A DNA stretch of 64,000 nt from Massilia arenae. GTDB lineage: Bacteria > Pseudomonadota > Gammaproteobacteria > Burkholderiales > Burkholderiaceae_D. The notes under the pieces were generated by a model. That model had not been told where the DNA came from. It saw nothing but the letters and a program-made list of their open reading frames with translations, and did not search any database. Shown piece by piece: positions 38,349 through 50,819 of the stretch; the stretch's first letter is position 1; each line of letters starts with the position of its first letter. The DNA lies in the NCBI RefSeq assembly GCF_008014745.1, contig NZ_VPFD01000001.1, positions 1 to 64,000 of the forward strand, read 5' to 3'. A program made the translations under genes and the position numbers.

Positions 38349-38377
38349 TGTGGTGCGACTGCACCCGCGGCCCTTGA

Positions 38378-38483
38378 ACGTCGTTCCCGCGCAGGCGGGA
38401 ACCCAAGTGTGCGTGCATACCACTGACGTTTGATACCTGTGGCGCGCGAAGGACTTGGATTCCCGCCTGCGCGGGAATGACGT
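38378..38483. repeat. REP-like inverted repeat, copy 3
   Basis: Paired arms as in the other two copies; the left arm core is identical to copy 1 and the right arm has an A for C change in GGATTCCCGC, giving GGGAATGAC. It follows the piuC-like gene by 30 bp. Confidence 0.8.
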
Positions 38484-38531
38484 GCAAGGGGCGGTGGTTG
38501 AGAACAGGGCGCGTAACCGATAGCGCCAATG

Positions 38532-38567
38532 AAAAGGGCTGGAACCCTCGCAGGTTCCAGCCCTTTT
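38532..38567. terminator. Bidirectional terminator between piuC-like gene and acnA
   Basis: A 15-bp perfect stem with a CTCGCA loop, flanked by A4 on the left and T4 on the right, so it can end transcripts from both sides. It lies 38 bp beyond the acnA stop on the minus strand. Confidence 0.9.
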
Positions 38568-38604
38568 GCCATCCATCGAGCCCGCTCGCGCGGGCCTTCC
38601 AGAT

Positions 38605-41313
<2,709 letters not shown>

Positions 41314-41432
41314 AATCTCTCCTTCAGTGGGAATATTGTTATTTCAACAGCAGCGTTCACGGAAATAACGGGCCAGATATAACTTCGGGCGACAGAACGG
41401 CGCGCACTTCCGGGAAAGTCCGCGCCGCACCT

Positions 41433-41981
41433 TCAAGTCTTGCTCGCCTCCGGTTCCGCGGTCGCCACGATCGCGGACTGTTCGGCGTTCTTGCATTCAT
41501 TGGCCAACTGGCGGTTGAGCTTCGAGTCGAGCAGGATGCCCTTGGACGGGATACCGATCCAGATCAGGCCATAGTGCGGATTCTCGAAGCGCAGCGCGCC
41601 GGTGGTGGTGCCGATGCGGGCCAGGCGATGCAGGCGCTGTTTCCAGCGCAGCGCGATATGGCTGTCATCGGTATCGTTGGTATAGATCGTGATCTTGTTG
41701 CCGAGTTCGCAAGCGTATTCGGTCACCTTGGTGTCGGTGATGTCCGGCTCGTTGATTTCGAGCGGGTTCGCCGCGACCGCTGCAGCAGCGGCGGCGGCTG
41801 CAGCCGCAGCCGCTGCCGCCTGCGCTTTCTTCGAAGGCTTCTTCTTGGCTTGCGCCTTCAGGACCGCTTCCGCTTTCGGATGTTTTTCCTTGGCGACTGA
41901 AGCGCTTGCCGGCGCACACACGACGGCAGCCGCGAGCGCGACGGCGCAGGCGGCGATCATTTTCGGGAGGAGGGTGGCCAT
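41433..41981 (-). CDS. Secreted MliC-like protein with poly-alanine linker
   Basis: A 182-residue protein with a signal peptide (~1-26), a Lys/Ala-rich segment with a run of about 14 alanines (~55-68), and a C-terminal domain (YACELGNKITIYTN through GIPSKGILL and NECKNAEQ) that resembles MliC/PliC lysozyme inhibitors, including the paired cysteines. The resemblance is moderate and inferred. It starts 8 bp beyond the stop of the citE-like gene, so the two are probably co-transcribed. It is expected in the periplasm or outer surface. Confidence 0.6.
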   Translation of the reverse strand: MATLLPKMIAACAVALAAAVVCAPASASVAKEKHPKAEAVLKAQAKKKPSKKAQAAAAAAAAAAAAAAVAANPLEINEPDITDTKVTEYACELGNKITIYTNDTDDSHIALRWKQRLHRLARIGTTTGALRFENPHYGLIWIGIPSKGILLDSKLNRQLANECKNAEQSAIVATAEPEASKT

Positions 41982-41988
41982 GGTCGGT

Positions 41989-42978
41989 TTATTCGCTGTC
42001 GGGGAGGTTGACGATTGCGGCAGCGGCATCCGGCAGCGCGAGGCCCGCCAGTTTGGCACGCTGCAACACCGACCAATAATATCGGTAGCTCGCACGGTCG
42101 TGCAAGCGGCCATGTTGGGCAATCGGTCCCCAGTCCGCCGCCATGGCCTCGGTCAAGATATTCGTCGCTTCATTGACCTCTGAAAGGCGCGGCGTGAACG
42201 CCTTCAGGATCGGCTTGATCTGGTCCGGATGGATGCTCCACATCCGGGTAAACCCGAATTCGGCGCCGGCGCGCTGGGCGTCGTTGGCGACCGTCGGGCT
42301 GTCCTTGATATCGGTCGTGACATTGTGCGACGCCACCTTGCCGTGGGCGTGGCAGGCCGCCACCATCTCGAGCTTGGCGCGCACCACCAGCGGGTGGGTG
42401 AACTGGCCCGGGGTGCGCATCGCGCTCGCGGGGATCGCCCCATAGTGGCTCGACACGAAATCCATGATGCCGAACGACAGGCACTCGACCTGGGGCAGGG
42501 CGGCGATGTCGTAGGCTTCGCGCAGCGCGCCATGGGTCTCGACCAGTACGTGCACCGGCAGGTCAGGCCGACCGGCGGCCTGGGCATGCTGGTTGATCAG
42601 GTCGATCGCGCGCGTGACTTGCATGGCGCTTTCCACCTTGGGCAGCACGATATAGGCCAGGCGCTTGGCTGCGCCGCCGACGATGAATTCGACGTCTTTC
42701 GCAAAATGGGGGCTGGCCGGCTCGTGCAGGCGCGCACCGATGCGGTTGAAATGGTTGTCGTCGCTGTTGACGAGTTGCGCCACCAGGATGGCGTGCTCCA
42801 GTTCGCTGCCGGCGGTGGCGCCGTCTTCGCAGTCGAAGGTGATGTCGAACAGGGGGCCAAGCTCTTGTTGCAGGGCCATCGATTTGCGCATCAGCTTCTC
42901 GGAACCGGCGTAGTGGTCGCAGGCGGGGAGAAGGAGTGGCTGGCATTTGCCCTGGAATAAAACCTCGGAAGGGTGCAT
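41989..42978 (-). CDS. HpcH/HpaI aldolase-family CoA-ester lyase (CitE-like)
   Basis: A 329-residue protein of the citrate lyase beta/malyl-CoA lyase family: FDITFDCEDGA (metal-binding acidic site, ~44-54), YIVLPKVESAMQV, HVLVETHGAL and MDFVSSHYG. Such enzymes cleave or form C-C bonds of CoA esters such as malyl- or citramalyl-CoA. The start at 42978 (GAGAG site) excludes a longer frame. It is downstream of mdh and upstream of the MliC-like gene on the same strand; the substrate in this TCA-linked setting is uncertain. Confidence 0.87.
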   Translation of the reverse strand: MHPSEVLFQGKCQPLLLPACDHYAGSEKLMRKSMALQQELGPLFDITFDCEDGATAGSELEHAILVAQLVNSDDNHFNRIGARLHEPASPHFAKDVEFIVGGAAKRLAYIVLPKVESAMQVTRAIDLINQHAQAAGRPDLPVHVLVETHGALREAYDIAALPQVECLSFGIMDFVSSHYGAIPASAMRTPGQFTHPLVVRAKLEMVAACHAHGKVASHNVTTDIKDSPTVANDAQRAGAEFGFTRMWSIHPDQIKPILKAFTPRLSEVNEATNILTEAMAADWGPIAQHGRLHDRASYRYYWSVLQRAKLAGLALPDAAAAIVNLPDSE

Positions 42979-43063
42979 ATCTCTCACAACATAAAACGGC
43001 CGTGCCAAATAAATGGCACGGCGCGGTTGGCGCACGGCAAATGCCGCGCGCCAGATTCAAAAC

Positions 43064-44053
43064 TTAGCCCAGCAGGTGAGCGACGCCGGCTTTCTCTTCT
43101 TCCAGCTCTTTCAGGGTCAGGTTGATGCGCTCTTGCGAGAAGGCATCGATGTCCAGGCCCTGGACGATGGTGTATTCGCCATTCTCGGTGGTAACCGGGA
43201 AGCCGAACATGGTGCCTTCTGGGATACCGTAGGAACCATCCGAAGGGATACCCATGGTGGTCCACTTGCCGTTGGTGCCCAGCACCCAGTCACGCACGTG
43301 GTCGATCGCTGCGTTGGCGGCCGACGCGGCCGACGACAGGCCGCGCGCTTCGATGATCGCTGCACCGCGCTTGCCGACGGTCGGCAGGAAGGTGTTGGCG
43401 TTCCATTCCTGGTCGTTGATCAGGTCCTTGACGGCTTCGGTGCCAGCGGTGGCGAAGCGGTAGTCGGCGTACATGGTCGGCGAGTGGTTGCCCCACACGA
43501 CCATCTTTTCGATGTCCTTGACGGCCTTGCCGGTCTTGGCGGCCACTTGCGACAGTGCGCGGTTGTGGTCCAGGCGCAGCATGGCGGTGAAGTTCTTGGC
43601 CGGCAGGTTCGGGGCCGATTTCATCGCGATGTAGGCGTTGGTGTTGGCCGGGTTGCCGACCACCAGCACCTTGACGTTGCGCGAAGCGACGGCGTCCAGC
43701 GCTTTACCTTGCACGGTGAAGATCTGGGCGTTGGCTTCCAGCAGGTCCTTGCGCTCCATGCCAGGGCCGCGTGGGCGGGCGCCGACCAGCAGGGCGACGT
43801 CGATGTCCTTGAAGGCGGTCATCGGGTCCGAGTGGGCGGTCATGCCTTCGAGCAGTGGGAATGCGCAGTCGTCGATTTCCATCATGACGCCCTTGAGCGC
43901 CTTCTGTGCCTTCTCGTTGTCGATCTCGAGCAGCTGAAGGATGACCGGCTGGTCCTTGCCCAGCATGTCGCCGTTGGCGATGCGGAACAGCAGGGAATAG
44001 CCGATCTGGCCGGCCGCGCCGGTGACGGCGACGCGCATTGGGGTTTTAGCCAT
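43064..44053 (-). CDS. mdh: Malate dehydrogenase
   Basis: A 329-residue NAD-dependent malate dehydrogenase of the cytosolic-type (MDH2/LDH-like) branch. The NAD site is [18 protein letters not shown] (~8-25), substrate arginines are in [15 protein letters not shown], and the catalytic pair is in the NHSPTMYAD and LRLDHNRA regions. It oxidises malate to oxaloacetate. The start is at 44053 after a GGAGA-type site. It is followed on the same strand by the citE-like gene, 85 bp away, and is divergent from the GntR regulator. Confidence 0.97.
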   Translation of the reverse strand: MAKTPMRVAVTGAAGQIGYSLLFRIANGDMLGKDQPVILQLLEIDNEKAQKALKGVMMEIDDCAFPLLEGMTAHSDPMTAFKDIDVALLVGARPRGPGMERKDLLEANAQIFTVQGKALDAVASRNVKVLVVGNPANTNAYIAMKSAPNLPAKNFTAMLRLDHNRALSQVAAKTGKAVKDIEKMVVWGNHSPTMYADYRFATAGTEAVKDLINDQEWNANTFLPTVGKRGAAIIEARGLSSAASAANAAIDHVRDWVLGTNGKWTTMGIPSDGSYGIPEGTMFGFPVTTENGEYTIVQGLDIDAFSQERINLTLKELEEEKAGVAHLLG

Positions 44054-44299
44054 GATGAATCTCCAAAGTGGGAATGAAAACGGTTTGCGCCGAAGGTCGA
44101 CGCCGAGCATACGCCTGTTTGGTTACAAATTGCCTTCACTGCGGTTTGATGAAGCTGCAATGATACCAAAAGCGCTCTTCAAGCCTTCAAGGTCGAAAGA
44201 CGGGTGTCGCGCGCGTACAATGATGTCAAGAGTGGCGCCGACTCCCGGTCGGCCATGAGTGTATTCCTCTGCCGTTTGGTCTGTCAATTCAATATCATA

Positions 44300-44315
44300 T
44301 GTCTTATATAAGACA
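44300..44315. promoter_or_regulatory. Palindromic operator between mdh and the GntR regulator
   Basis: A perfect 16-bp palindrome, TGTCTTATATAAGACA, 59 bp before the GntR start and 246 bp from mdh, in the AT-rich half of the gap (44054-44374). It is the kind of symmetric GTCTTATATAAGAC-type box bound by GntR-family regulators, so self-control is likely. The rest of the gap holds no visible gene. Confidence 0.7.
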
Positions 44316-44374
44316 CATATCTAAAGACCTCTAATACTGGACGGTCATGCACTTTTGTGGTGAAATCGCGGTCT

Positions 44375-45139
44375 ATGAATTCCGCCCCATCCAATCCGGC
44401 CCTTGATCCTGTCAGCAGTGGCTCGCCGTCGTTCCGGCCCCTGTACCAGCAGATCAAGGCGCTGATCACCCAGAGCCTGCAGGCCGGTGAGTGGAAACCT
44501 GGAGAACTCATGCCGAGCGAAGTCGAGCTGGCGGCCCGTTTCAAGGTCAGCCAGGGCACCGTGCGCAAGGCGATCGACGAACTGGCTGCCGAAAACCTCG
44601 TGCTGCGGCGCCAGGGCAAGGGCACCTTCGTTGCCAGCCACGCCGAAGAACGCGCCCATTTCCGCTTCCTGCGACTGATGCCGGATGAAGGGCTCCCCCA
44701 TCATCCGGAGAACCGCTTCCTTGAGGTCAAGCGCATCCGTGCGCCGGCCGAGGTCGCGCGCCTGCTCGATCTCAAATCGGGCGACGCCGTGGTCTACATC
44801 AAGCGCGTGCAATCGTTCGACGGCCAGCCGACCATCCTGGAAGAGCTGTGGCTGCCGGGTCAGCTGTTCAAGGGCCTGAGCGCGGAGCGGCTGCAGGAAT
44901 ACAAGGGCCCGATGTACGGTCTGTTCGAAACCGAGTTCGGCACGCGCATGATTCGCGCGACCGAGAAGATCCGCGCGGTGTCGGCCGACGCGGCCACGGC
45001 CGAGCACCTCAAGGTGGCGCCAGGCACGCCGCTGCTGTTGGGTGAGCGGGTGTCGTTCACCTACGGCGACAAGGCCGTCGAGCTGCGCCGCGAGCTGTAC
45101 TCGACCGTGAAACATCATTATTTGAACGAATTGTCGTGA
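44375..45139 (+). CDS. GntR/HutC-family regulator with UTRA domain
   Basis: A 254-residue regulator: GntR winged helix (PLYQQIKALITQSLQ, PSEVELAARFKVSQGTVRKAI, ~24-76) and a C-terminal UTRA ligand domain from ~90. Position beside mdh and immediately upstream of sdhCDAB suggests control of TCA-cycle genes by a dicarboxylate or related metabolite; this is inferred. The start at 44375 lacks a clear ribosome site, and a GTG at 44357 is an alternative. A palindromic box upstream (44300-44315) indicates autoregulation. Confidence 0.85.
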   Translation: MNSAPSNPALDPVSSGSPSFRPLYQQIKALITQSLQAGEWKPGELMPSEVELAARFKVSQGTVRKAIDELAAENLVLRRQGKGTFVASHAEERAHFRFLRLMPDEGLPHHPENRFLEVKRIRAPAEVARLLDLKSGDAVVYIKRVQSFDGQPTILEELWLPGQLFKGLSAERLQEYKGPMYGLFETEFGTRMIRATEKIRAVSADAATAEHLKVAPGTPLLLGERVSFTYGDKAVELRRELYSTVKHHYLNELS

Positions 45140-45409
45140 GGAGAATAAAGCTGAAAACAGCCGAGTAAATATTCTCTGTTTTCTGTCTTTTCAAATAGTT
45201 CGGAAAATAGCCAAAGGGGATAAAACTCCCCTCTGCGGCAATCGCACGAATGCGATTAAAATATATTGGTTTTGGGTACGCGACGGACATGACCCGGTTC
45301 GCCGCTCGCTGTCCCGCTGGCTTGGTCCCACTTTCCCGGACCAGGACGTGAAATCGGCAAGAATGCAGGGTTCATACAAAAATTTGTCATAAATGGGAGG
45401 TGTACCATC

Positions 45410-45835
45410 ATGTCGGAAGCCGTGAGAGAAGCAAGCAAGAAAGGGCGGCCGGTGTATCGCAACGTCGGAATCGGCGATATCACGACGAAATATCGCATGC
45501 CGCCGTCGGCGATCGTGTCGATCCTGCACCGCGTCAGCGGCGCCGGACTGTTCCTGATGCTGCCGTTCCTGCTGTATTTGTTCCAGCAGAGCCTGCTGTC
45601 GGAATCGACGTTCGGCTACTTTGCCGGCATCGTGTCGCACCCGCTGGTCAAGATCATCCTGCTGGGCCTGTCGTGGGCTTACCTGCACCACTTCACCGCC
45701 GGCATCCGCCACCTGTTCATGGACAATCACTTTGCCCTGGACAAGGACGCTGCCCAGAAGACCGCGCGCTGGGTGCTGATCATCAGCCTGCTGCTGACCG
45801 CGCTGGTCGGCCTGAAACTGTTCGGAGTGTTTTAA
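45410..45835 (+). CDS. sdhC: Succinate dehydrogenase, cytochrome b556 subunit
   Basis: A 141-residue membrane anchor with three transmembrane helices and the SdhC signatures RPVYRNVGIGDI and LHRVSGAGLFL (His near the ubiquinone/heme site) plus HHFTAGIRHLFMD (heme-ligand His). It anchors SdhAB in the inner membrane and helps bind ubiquinone and heme b. A strong GGGAGGTG ribosome site precedes the ATG. It is the first gene of sdhCDAB, 270 bp after the GntR gene; that gap holds several short inverted repeats but no gene. Confidence 0.95.
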   Translation: MSEAVREASKKGRPVYRNVGIGDITTKYRMPPSAIVSILHRVSGAGLFLMLPFLLYLFQQSLLSESTFGYFAGIVSHPLVKIILLGLSWAYLHHFTAGIRHLFMDNHFALDKDAAQKTARWVLIISLLLTALVGLKLFGVF

Positions 45836-45838
45836 ATC

Positions 45839-46207
45839 ATGGCAACGAAGAATAATATCGGCCCACGCCGCATGGTCGTCGGCGCCCACTACGGCTTCCG
45901 CGACTGGCTGGCGCAGCGCGTCACCGCCATCGTCATGGCGATCTACACGGTCGTCCTGCTGGTCTCCTTCCTGACCGGCCAGAATTTCACCTATGAAGGC
46001 TGGGCCGGCCTGTTCGCCCAGCAGTGGTTCAAGCTGTTCTCGCTGGTGACCTTCCTGGCGCTGTACTACCACGCCTGGGTCGGCATCCGTGACATCTGGA
46101 TGGACTACGTCAAGAACGCAGGCCTGCGCCTGCTGCTCCAGCTCGCAACGATCTTCTGGCTGATCGCCTGCGCCGCCTGGACCGTGCAAATTCTGTGGAG
46201 TGTGTAA
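45839..46207 (+). CDS. sdhD: Succinate dehydrogenase, membrane anchor subunit
   Basis: A 122-residue protein with three transmembrane helices; [21 protein letters not shown] at the N-terminus (positions ~10-30) and [15 protein letters not shown] (heme/quinone His) are typical of proteobacterial SdhD. It starts four bases after the sdhC stop and ends two bases before the sdhA GTG. Confidence 0.95.
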   Translation: MATKNNIGPRRMVVGAHYGFRDWLAQRVTAIVMAIYTVVLLVSFLTGQNFTYEGWAGLFAQQWFKLFSLVTFLALYYHAWVGIRDIWMDYVKNAGLRLLLQLATIFWLIACAAWTVQILWSV

Positions 46208-46209
46208 TC

Positions 46210-47988
46210 GTGGCAGCAATCAAAACTGCAATTCCAACCCGTCGTTTTGACGCGGTCATCGTGGGCGCCGGCGGTTCCGGCATGCGCGCCTCGCTGCAAC
46301 TGGCCGAAGCCGGCCTGAACGTTGCGGTCCTGTCGAAAGTCTTCCCGACCCGCTCGCACACCGTTGCGGCGCAGGGCGGCATCGGCGCCTCGCTGGGCAA
46401 TATGAGCGAGGACGACTGGTACTGGCATATGTTCGACACCGTCAAGGGTGGCGACTACCTGGGCGACCAGGATGCGATCGAATTCATGTGCCGCGAAGCA
46501 CCGAAGGTCGTGTACGAGCTCGAGCACTTCGGCATGCCGTTCGACCGCAATCCCGATGGCACCATCTACCAGCGTCCGTTCGGCGGCCACACCGCGAACT
46601 TCGGCGAAAAGCCGGTCCAGCGCGCCTGCGCCGCGGCCGACCGTACCGGCCACGCGCTGCTCCATACGCTGTATCAACGAAATGTCCGCGCCCGTACCCA
46701 CTTCTTCGTCGAGTGGATGGCCCTCGACGTCATCCGCGACGCCGACGGCGACGTGGTTGGCGTGATGGCCCTGGAAATGGAAACCGGCGACGTGATGATC
46801 CTGGAAGCGAAGACCACCATCTTCGCCACCGGCGGCGCAGGCCGCATCTTCGCCGCATCGACCAATGCCTTCATCAATACCGGCGACGGCATGGGCATGG
46901 CGGCGCGCGCCGGCCTGCCGCTGCAAGACATGGAGTTCTGGCAGTTCCACCCAACGGGTGTGTCGGGCGCCGGCGTCCTGATCACCGAAGGTGTGCGCGG
47001 CGAGGGCGGTATCCTGATCAACTCGAATGGCGAACGCTTCATGGAGCGCTATGCGCCGACCCTGAAGGATCTGGCGCCGCGCGACTTCGTGTCGCGTTCG
47101 ATGGACCAGGAGATCAAGGAAGGCCGCGGCTGCGGTCCGAATAAAGACCACGTGCTGCTGGACCTGCGCCACATCGGCAAGGACACCATCGAGAAGCGCC
47201 TGCCTTCGATCCTGGAAATCGGCCACAAGTTCGCCAACGTCGACGCGACCAAGGAACCGATTCCGGTCGTCCCGACCATCCACTACCAGATGGGCGGCAT
47301 CCCGACCAATATCCACGGTCAAGTGGTGGCGCCTGACGGCGCCGGCGGCCAGAAGATCGTCAATGGCCTGTACGCAATTGGCGAATGCGCCTGCGTCTCG
47401 GTCCACGGCGCGAACCGCCTGGGCACCAACTCGCTGCTCGACCTGGTGGTGTTCGGCCGCGCGGCCGGCAACCACGTCGTCGCGTCGAACCTGAAGCAGA
47501 AGTCGAACAAGCCACTGCCAGCGGACGCGGCTGACTTCGCCCTGGCGCGCCTGAACAAGCTCGAGACCTCGGTCGGCGGCGAAAAAGTGCAGCACGTCGC
47601 CAACGATATCCGCGCCACGATGCAGAAATACTGCGGCGTGTTCCGTACCCAGGAACTGCTGGAGACGGGCGTCACCGAAATCATGAAGCTCGACGAGCGT
47701 CGCAAGCACGTGTCGTTCCAGGACAAGTCGAAGGTGTTCAACACCGCCCGCGTGGAAGCGCTGGAACTCGACAACCTGATCGAGACTGCCAAGGCGACCA
47801 TCGTGTCGGCAGCGGCGCGTCCGGAATCGCGCGGCGCCCACGCCCACAGCGATTTCCCGAACCGCGACGACGAGAACTGGATGAAGCACACCCTGTTCTT
47901 CTCGGAAGGCAACCGTCTCGACTACAAGCCTGTCGTGCAAAAACCGCTGACCGTCGACACCTTCAAGCCGAAGGCCCGTACTTTCTAA
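46210..47988 (+). CDS. sdhA: Succinate dehydrogenase flavoprotein subunit
   Basis: A 592-residue flavoprotein that oxidises succinate to fumarate. The FAD motif is [19 protein letters not shown], covalent-FAD His in the [10 protein letters not shown] segment, active-site motifs [15 protein letters not shown] and RGEGG, and the C-terminal [20 protein letters not shown]. The GTG at 46210 is chosen because GGAGTG sits 8 bases upstream and family members start there; a frame from 46195 is also open. Third gene of the sdh operon. Confidence 0.97.
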   Translation: MAAIKTAIPTRRFDAVIVGAGGSGMRASLQLAEAGLNVAVLSKVFPTRSHTVAAQGGIGASLGNMSEDDWYWHMFDTVKGGDYLGDQDAIEFMCREAPKVVYELEHFGMPFDRNPDGTIYQRPFGGHTANFGEKPVQRACAAADRTGHALLHTLYQRNVRARTHFFVEWMALDVIRDADGDVVGVMALEMETGDVMILEAKTTIFATGGAGRIFAASTNAFINTGDGMGMAARAGLPLQDMEFWQFHPTGVSGAGVLITEGVRGEGGILINSNGERFMERYAPTLKDLAPRDFVSRSMDQEIKEGRGCGPNKDHVLLDLRHIGKDTIEKRLPSILEIGHKFANVDATKEPIPVVPTIHYQMGGIPTNIHGQVVAPDGAGGQKIVNGLYAIGECACVSVHGANRLGTNSLLDLVVFGRAAGNHVVASNLKQKSNKPLPADAADFALARLNKLETSVGGEKVQHVANDIRATMQKYCGVFRTQELLETGVTEIMKLDERRKHVSFQDKSKVFNTARVEALELDNLIETAKATIVSAAARPESRGAHAHSDFPNRDDENWMKHTLFFSEGNRLDYKPVVQKPLTVDTFKPKARTF

Positions 47989-48036
47989 TATTTTCCATGG
48001 CCGGAACCGATGTTCCGGCCGAGAACAGGTAATCAA

Positions 48037-48747
48037 ATGGCACGCACCGTCCAACTGAAAATCTACCGCTACGATCCGGACAAGGATTCGAAGCCCTATA
48101 TGCAAGACGTGACCGTCGAGCTGAAAGACACCGACAAGATGCTGCTGGACGCCCTGCAGCGCATCAAGTCGGACGTCGACGATTCGCTGGCCCTGCGCCG
48201 CTCGTGCCGCGAAGGCGTGTGCGGTTCGGACGCGATGAACATCAACGGCAAGAACGGCCTGGCCTGCACCACCAACCTGAACGAGCTGACCCAGCCGATC
48301 GTGCTGCGTCCTCTGCCGGGCCTGCCGGTGGTGCGCGACCTGATCGTCGACATGACCAACTTCTTCAAGCAGTACAACTCGGTCAAGCCGTACCTGATCA
48401 ACGATTCGATCAAGCCCGAGAAAGAGCGCCTGCAGTCGCCGGAAGAGCGCGAAGAGCTCGACGGCCTGTACGAATGCATCCTGTGCGCCTGCTGCTCGAC
48501 CTCGTGCCCGTCGTTCTGGTGGAACCCGGACAAGTTCGTCGGCCCGGCCGGCCTGCTGCAAGCGTATCGTTTCATCGCCGACTCGCGCGACGAAGCGACC
48601 AACGACCGCCTGGACAACCTGGAAGACCCGTACCGCCTGTTCCGCTGCCACTCGATCATGAACTGCACGGACGTGTGCCCGAAGGGCCTGAATCCGAACA
48701 AGGCGATCGGCAAGATCAAGGAACTGCTGGTTCGTCGCGCCATTTAA
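48037..48747 (+). CDS. sdhB: Succinate dehydrogenase iron-sulfur subunit
   Basis: A 236-residue electron-transfer subunit with the [2Fe-2S] motif CREGVCGSDAMNINGKNGLAC and the [4Fe-4S]/[3Fe-4S] clusters CILCACCSTSCPS and CHSIMNCTDVCPKGL. It passes electrons from SdhA to ubiquinone. The ATG at 48037 has AGGTAATCAA upstream. It lies 48 bp after sdhA and 235 bp before sdhE. Confidence 0.97.
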   Translation: MARTVQLKIYRYDPDKDSKPYMQDVTVELKDTDKMLLDALQRIKSDVDDSLALRRSCREGVCGSDAMNINGKNGLACTTNLNELTQPIVLRPLPGLPVVRDLIVDMTNFFKQYNSVKPYLINDSIKPEKERLQSPEEREELDGLYECILCACCSTSCPSFWWNPDKFVGPAGLLQAYRFIADSRDEATNDRLDNLEDPYRLFRCHSIMNCTDVCPKGLNPNKAIGKIKELLVRRAI

Positions 48748-48982
48748 TTGGCGCCATGCATGCGGCGGCCCGGATGGCGCCGCATGTGGTGTGCAGACGT
48801 GCGTTGAGCGCCGGTATCCGTAGGGTGGACAGGGACGCCGAGTCGGTCCCCCGTCCACGCGTTCAACGGACGTGTGCATCACCCTTATCGGCACTAAATA
48901 TGCCGAAGCAATACAGTAAAAGTACCGTACTGCCGAATCGCGGCAGCCGGAGTATGATGTCGAACCCACAACGGACTCTAGT
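48748..48982. other. sdhB-sdhE gap with a repeat-like segment
   Basis: A 235-bp gap unusual in length for an sdh operon. Around 48802-48876 inverted segments (CGTGCGTTGAGCG.. and ..GCGTTCAACGGACG; GTGGACAGGGAC and GTCCCCCGTCCAC) form a long imperfect hairpin that resembles an intergenic repeat. Only this one copy is in the window, so repeat status cannot be tested here. No gene is visible. Confidence 0.35.
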
Positions 48983-49261
48983 GTGAAACCTAGTGCAAAC
49001 GCGCATCAATCCGATCCCGCCAACCGTGCCCGCCTGCGTTGGCGCGCACGCCGGGGATTGCTCGAGAACGATCTGATTCTCACGCGCTTCCTCGATGCGC
49101 ACGAAGAAGAACTGACCGACGAAGAGGTCGATGCGCTGACCCGCCTGCTCGATCTGGCGGACAACCCGTTGATGGACCTGCTGCTGGGACGCTCCGAGCC
49201 TTCCGGCGAAGTCGACCTGCCGCATGTGCGTGCCTTGTTGGCGCGGTTGCGGCAAGCGTAA
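48983..49261 (+). CDS. sdhE: FAD assembly factor SdhE
   Basis: A 92-residue protein with the SdhE pattern: RLRWRARRGLLENDLILTRF (RGxxE motif for FAD transfer, ~17-36), then the acidic helix LDAHEEELTDEEVDAL and LLDLADNPLMDLL. It promotes covalent flavinylation of SdhA. The GTG start lacks a strong ribosome site. It is placed between sdhB and gltA, as usual in betaproteobacteria. Confidence 0.92.
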   Translation: MKPSANAHQSDPANRARLRWRARRGLLENDLILTRFLDAHEEELTDEEVDALTRLLDLADNPLMDLLLGRSEPSGEVDLPHVRALLARLRQA

Positions 49262-49357
49262 GCGAAATTGGGCATCCGGTCTGCCTCGCGGGCTGGTCGC
49301 GGCGCCCTCCGGTTTCGTTTTATTTTGTAGAACCCACTCCCACAAGAAGGAAGTGCC

Positions 49358-50659
49358 ATGAACATCTCTGATACCAAAGCCACCCTGTCGTTCTCGGACG
49401 GCAGCCCGTCGGTCGACATGCCAATCTACAAGGGCACCATCGGCCCGGACGTCGTCGACATCCGCAAGCTGTATGCCCAGACCGGCAAGTTCACCTACGA
49501 TCCTGGCTTCATGTCGACCGCCGCTTGCAACTCGAGCATCACCTACATCGACGGTGACAAGGGCGAGCTGCTGTACCGCGGCTACCCGATCGAGCAACTG
49601 GCCGTCAACTGCGACTTCCTGGAGACCTGCTACCTGCTGCTGAACGGCGAACTGCCGAACGCGGAGCAGAAGGCGACGTTCAGCGACACCGTGACCAAGC
49701 ACACGATGATCCACGAGCAGATGAACTTCTTCTTCCGTGGCTTCCGCCGTGACGCGCACCCGATGTCGGTGCTGGTCGGCACCGTCGGCGCGCTGGCCTC
49801 GTTCTACCACGATTCGCTGGACATCAACGATGCCAAGCAGCGCGAAATCTCGGCGATCCGCCTGATCGCCAAGCTGCCGACGCTGGCCGCGATGGCCTAT
49901 AAATACTCGGTCGGCCAGCCATTCATGTACCCGCGCAACGACCTGTCGTACAGCGCCAACTTCATGTACATGATGTTCGGTAACCCGTGCGAAGAATACA
50001 AGGTCAACGACGTGCTGGTGCGCGCCCTGGACCGTATCCTGATCCTGCACGCGGACCACGAGCAGAACGCATCGACCTCGACCGTCCGTCTGGCCGGTTC
50101 GTCGGGCGCCAACCCGTTCGCCTGTATCGCAGCCGGCATCGCCTGCCTGTGGGGCCCTGCCCACGGCGGCGCGAACGAAGCCGCACTGACCATGCTGAAG
50201 GAAATCGGCTCGGTCGAGAACATCCCAGCCTTCATCGAGAAGGTCAAGGACAAGAACTCGGGCGTGAAGCTGATGGGCTTCGGTCACCGCGTGTACAAGA
50301 ACTTCGACCCGCGTGCCAAGCTGATGCGCGAAACCTGCCACGAAGTGCTGGAAGAGCTGGGCCTGCAGGACGACCCACTGTTCAAGCTGGCGATGGAACT
50401 GGAAAAGATCGCCCTGAACGACGAATACTTCGTGTCGCGCAAGCTGTACCCGAACGTCGACTTCTACTCGGGCATCGTGCAATCGGCGCTGGGCATCCCG
50501 ACCTCGATGTTCACCGGCATCTTCGCGATGGCCCGTACCATCGGCTGGATCGCCCAGTGGAACGAAATGATCGCCGATCCAGAGCAGAAGATCGGCCGTC
50601 CACGTCAGCTGTTCATCGGTTCGCCGGTGCGCGACGTGCCAGCGATCGACAAGCGTTAA
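49358..50659 (+). CDS. gltA: Citrate synthase
   Basis: A 433-residue type II citrate synthase that condenses oxaloacetate and acetyl-CoA. Catalytic residues are in [17 protein letters not shown] (His), [12 protein letters not shown] (His) and [18 protein letters not shown] (the His-Asp region). The start has an AAGAAGGAAG ribosome site. It ends the plus-strand TCA block and is followed by a terminator. Confidence 0.97.
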   Translation: MNISDTKATLSFSDGSPSVDMPIYKGTIGPDVVDIRKLYAQTGKFTYDPGFMSTAACNSSITYIDGDKGELLYRGYPIEQLAVNCDFLETCYLLLNGELPNAEQKATFSDTVTKHTMIHEQMNFFFRGFRRDAHPMSVLVGTVGALASFYHDSLDINDAKQREISAIRLIAKLPTLAAMAYKYSVGQPFMYPRNDLSYSANFMYMMFGNPCEEYKVNDVLVRALDRILILHADHEQNASTSTVRLAGSSGANPFACIAAGIACLWGPAHGGANEAALTMLKEIGSVENIPAFIEKVKDKNSGVKLMGFGHRVYKNFDPRAKLMRETCHEVLEELGLQDDPLFKLAMELEKIALNDEYFVSRKLYPNVDFYSGIVQSALGIPTSMFTGIFAMARTIGWIAQWNEMIADPEQKIGRPRQLFIGSPVRDVPAIDKR

Positions 50660-50680
50660 TTAGAACGCGGCGTGATCGGA

Positions 50681-50707
50681 AAGCGGGCTTCGGCCCGCTT
50701 TTTTATT
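50681..50707 (+). terminator. Rho-independent terminator of gltA
   Basis: An 8-bp GC-rich stem with a TTCG tetraloop followed by six T residues, 22 bp after the gltA stop. Confidence 0.95.
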
Positions 50708-50819
50708 TGACGCTGTTTTTCGAGGCCCGGCGTTCCCAGTCCTGCACAGCTTCTCCGGCAGTCGCGGCATGAAAAAGTGGTAATCTCGCCTTCGTCCACT
50801 TATTTGCCGAAGGAAAGAT

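Noticed and set aside
41761..41830. Poly-alanine coding tract as a possible CRISPR or tandem repeat
   Set aside because: It is a degenerate GCN run inside one reading frame; no spacer/repeat structure is present, and no CRISPR array was seen anywhere in the window.
46105..48969. A 954-codon minus-strand frame across sdhA and sdhB
   Set aside because: Antisense shadow of sdhA/sdhB; no domain content and no ribosome site.
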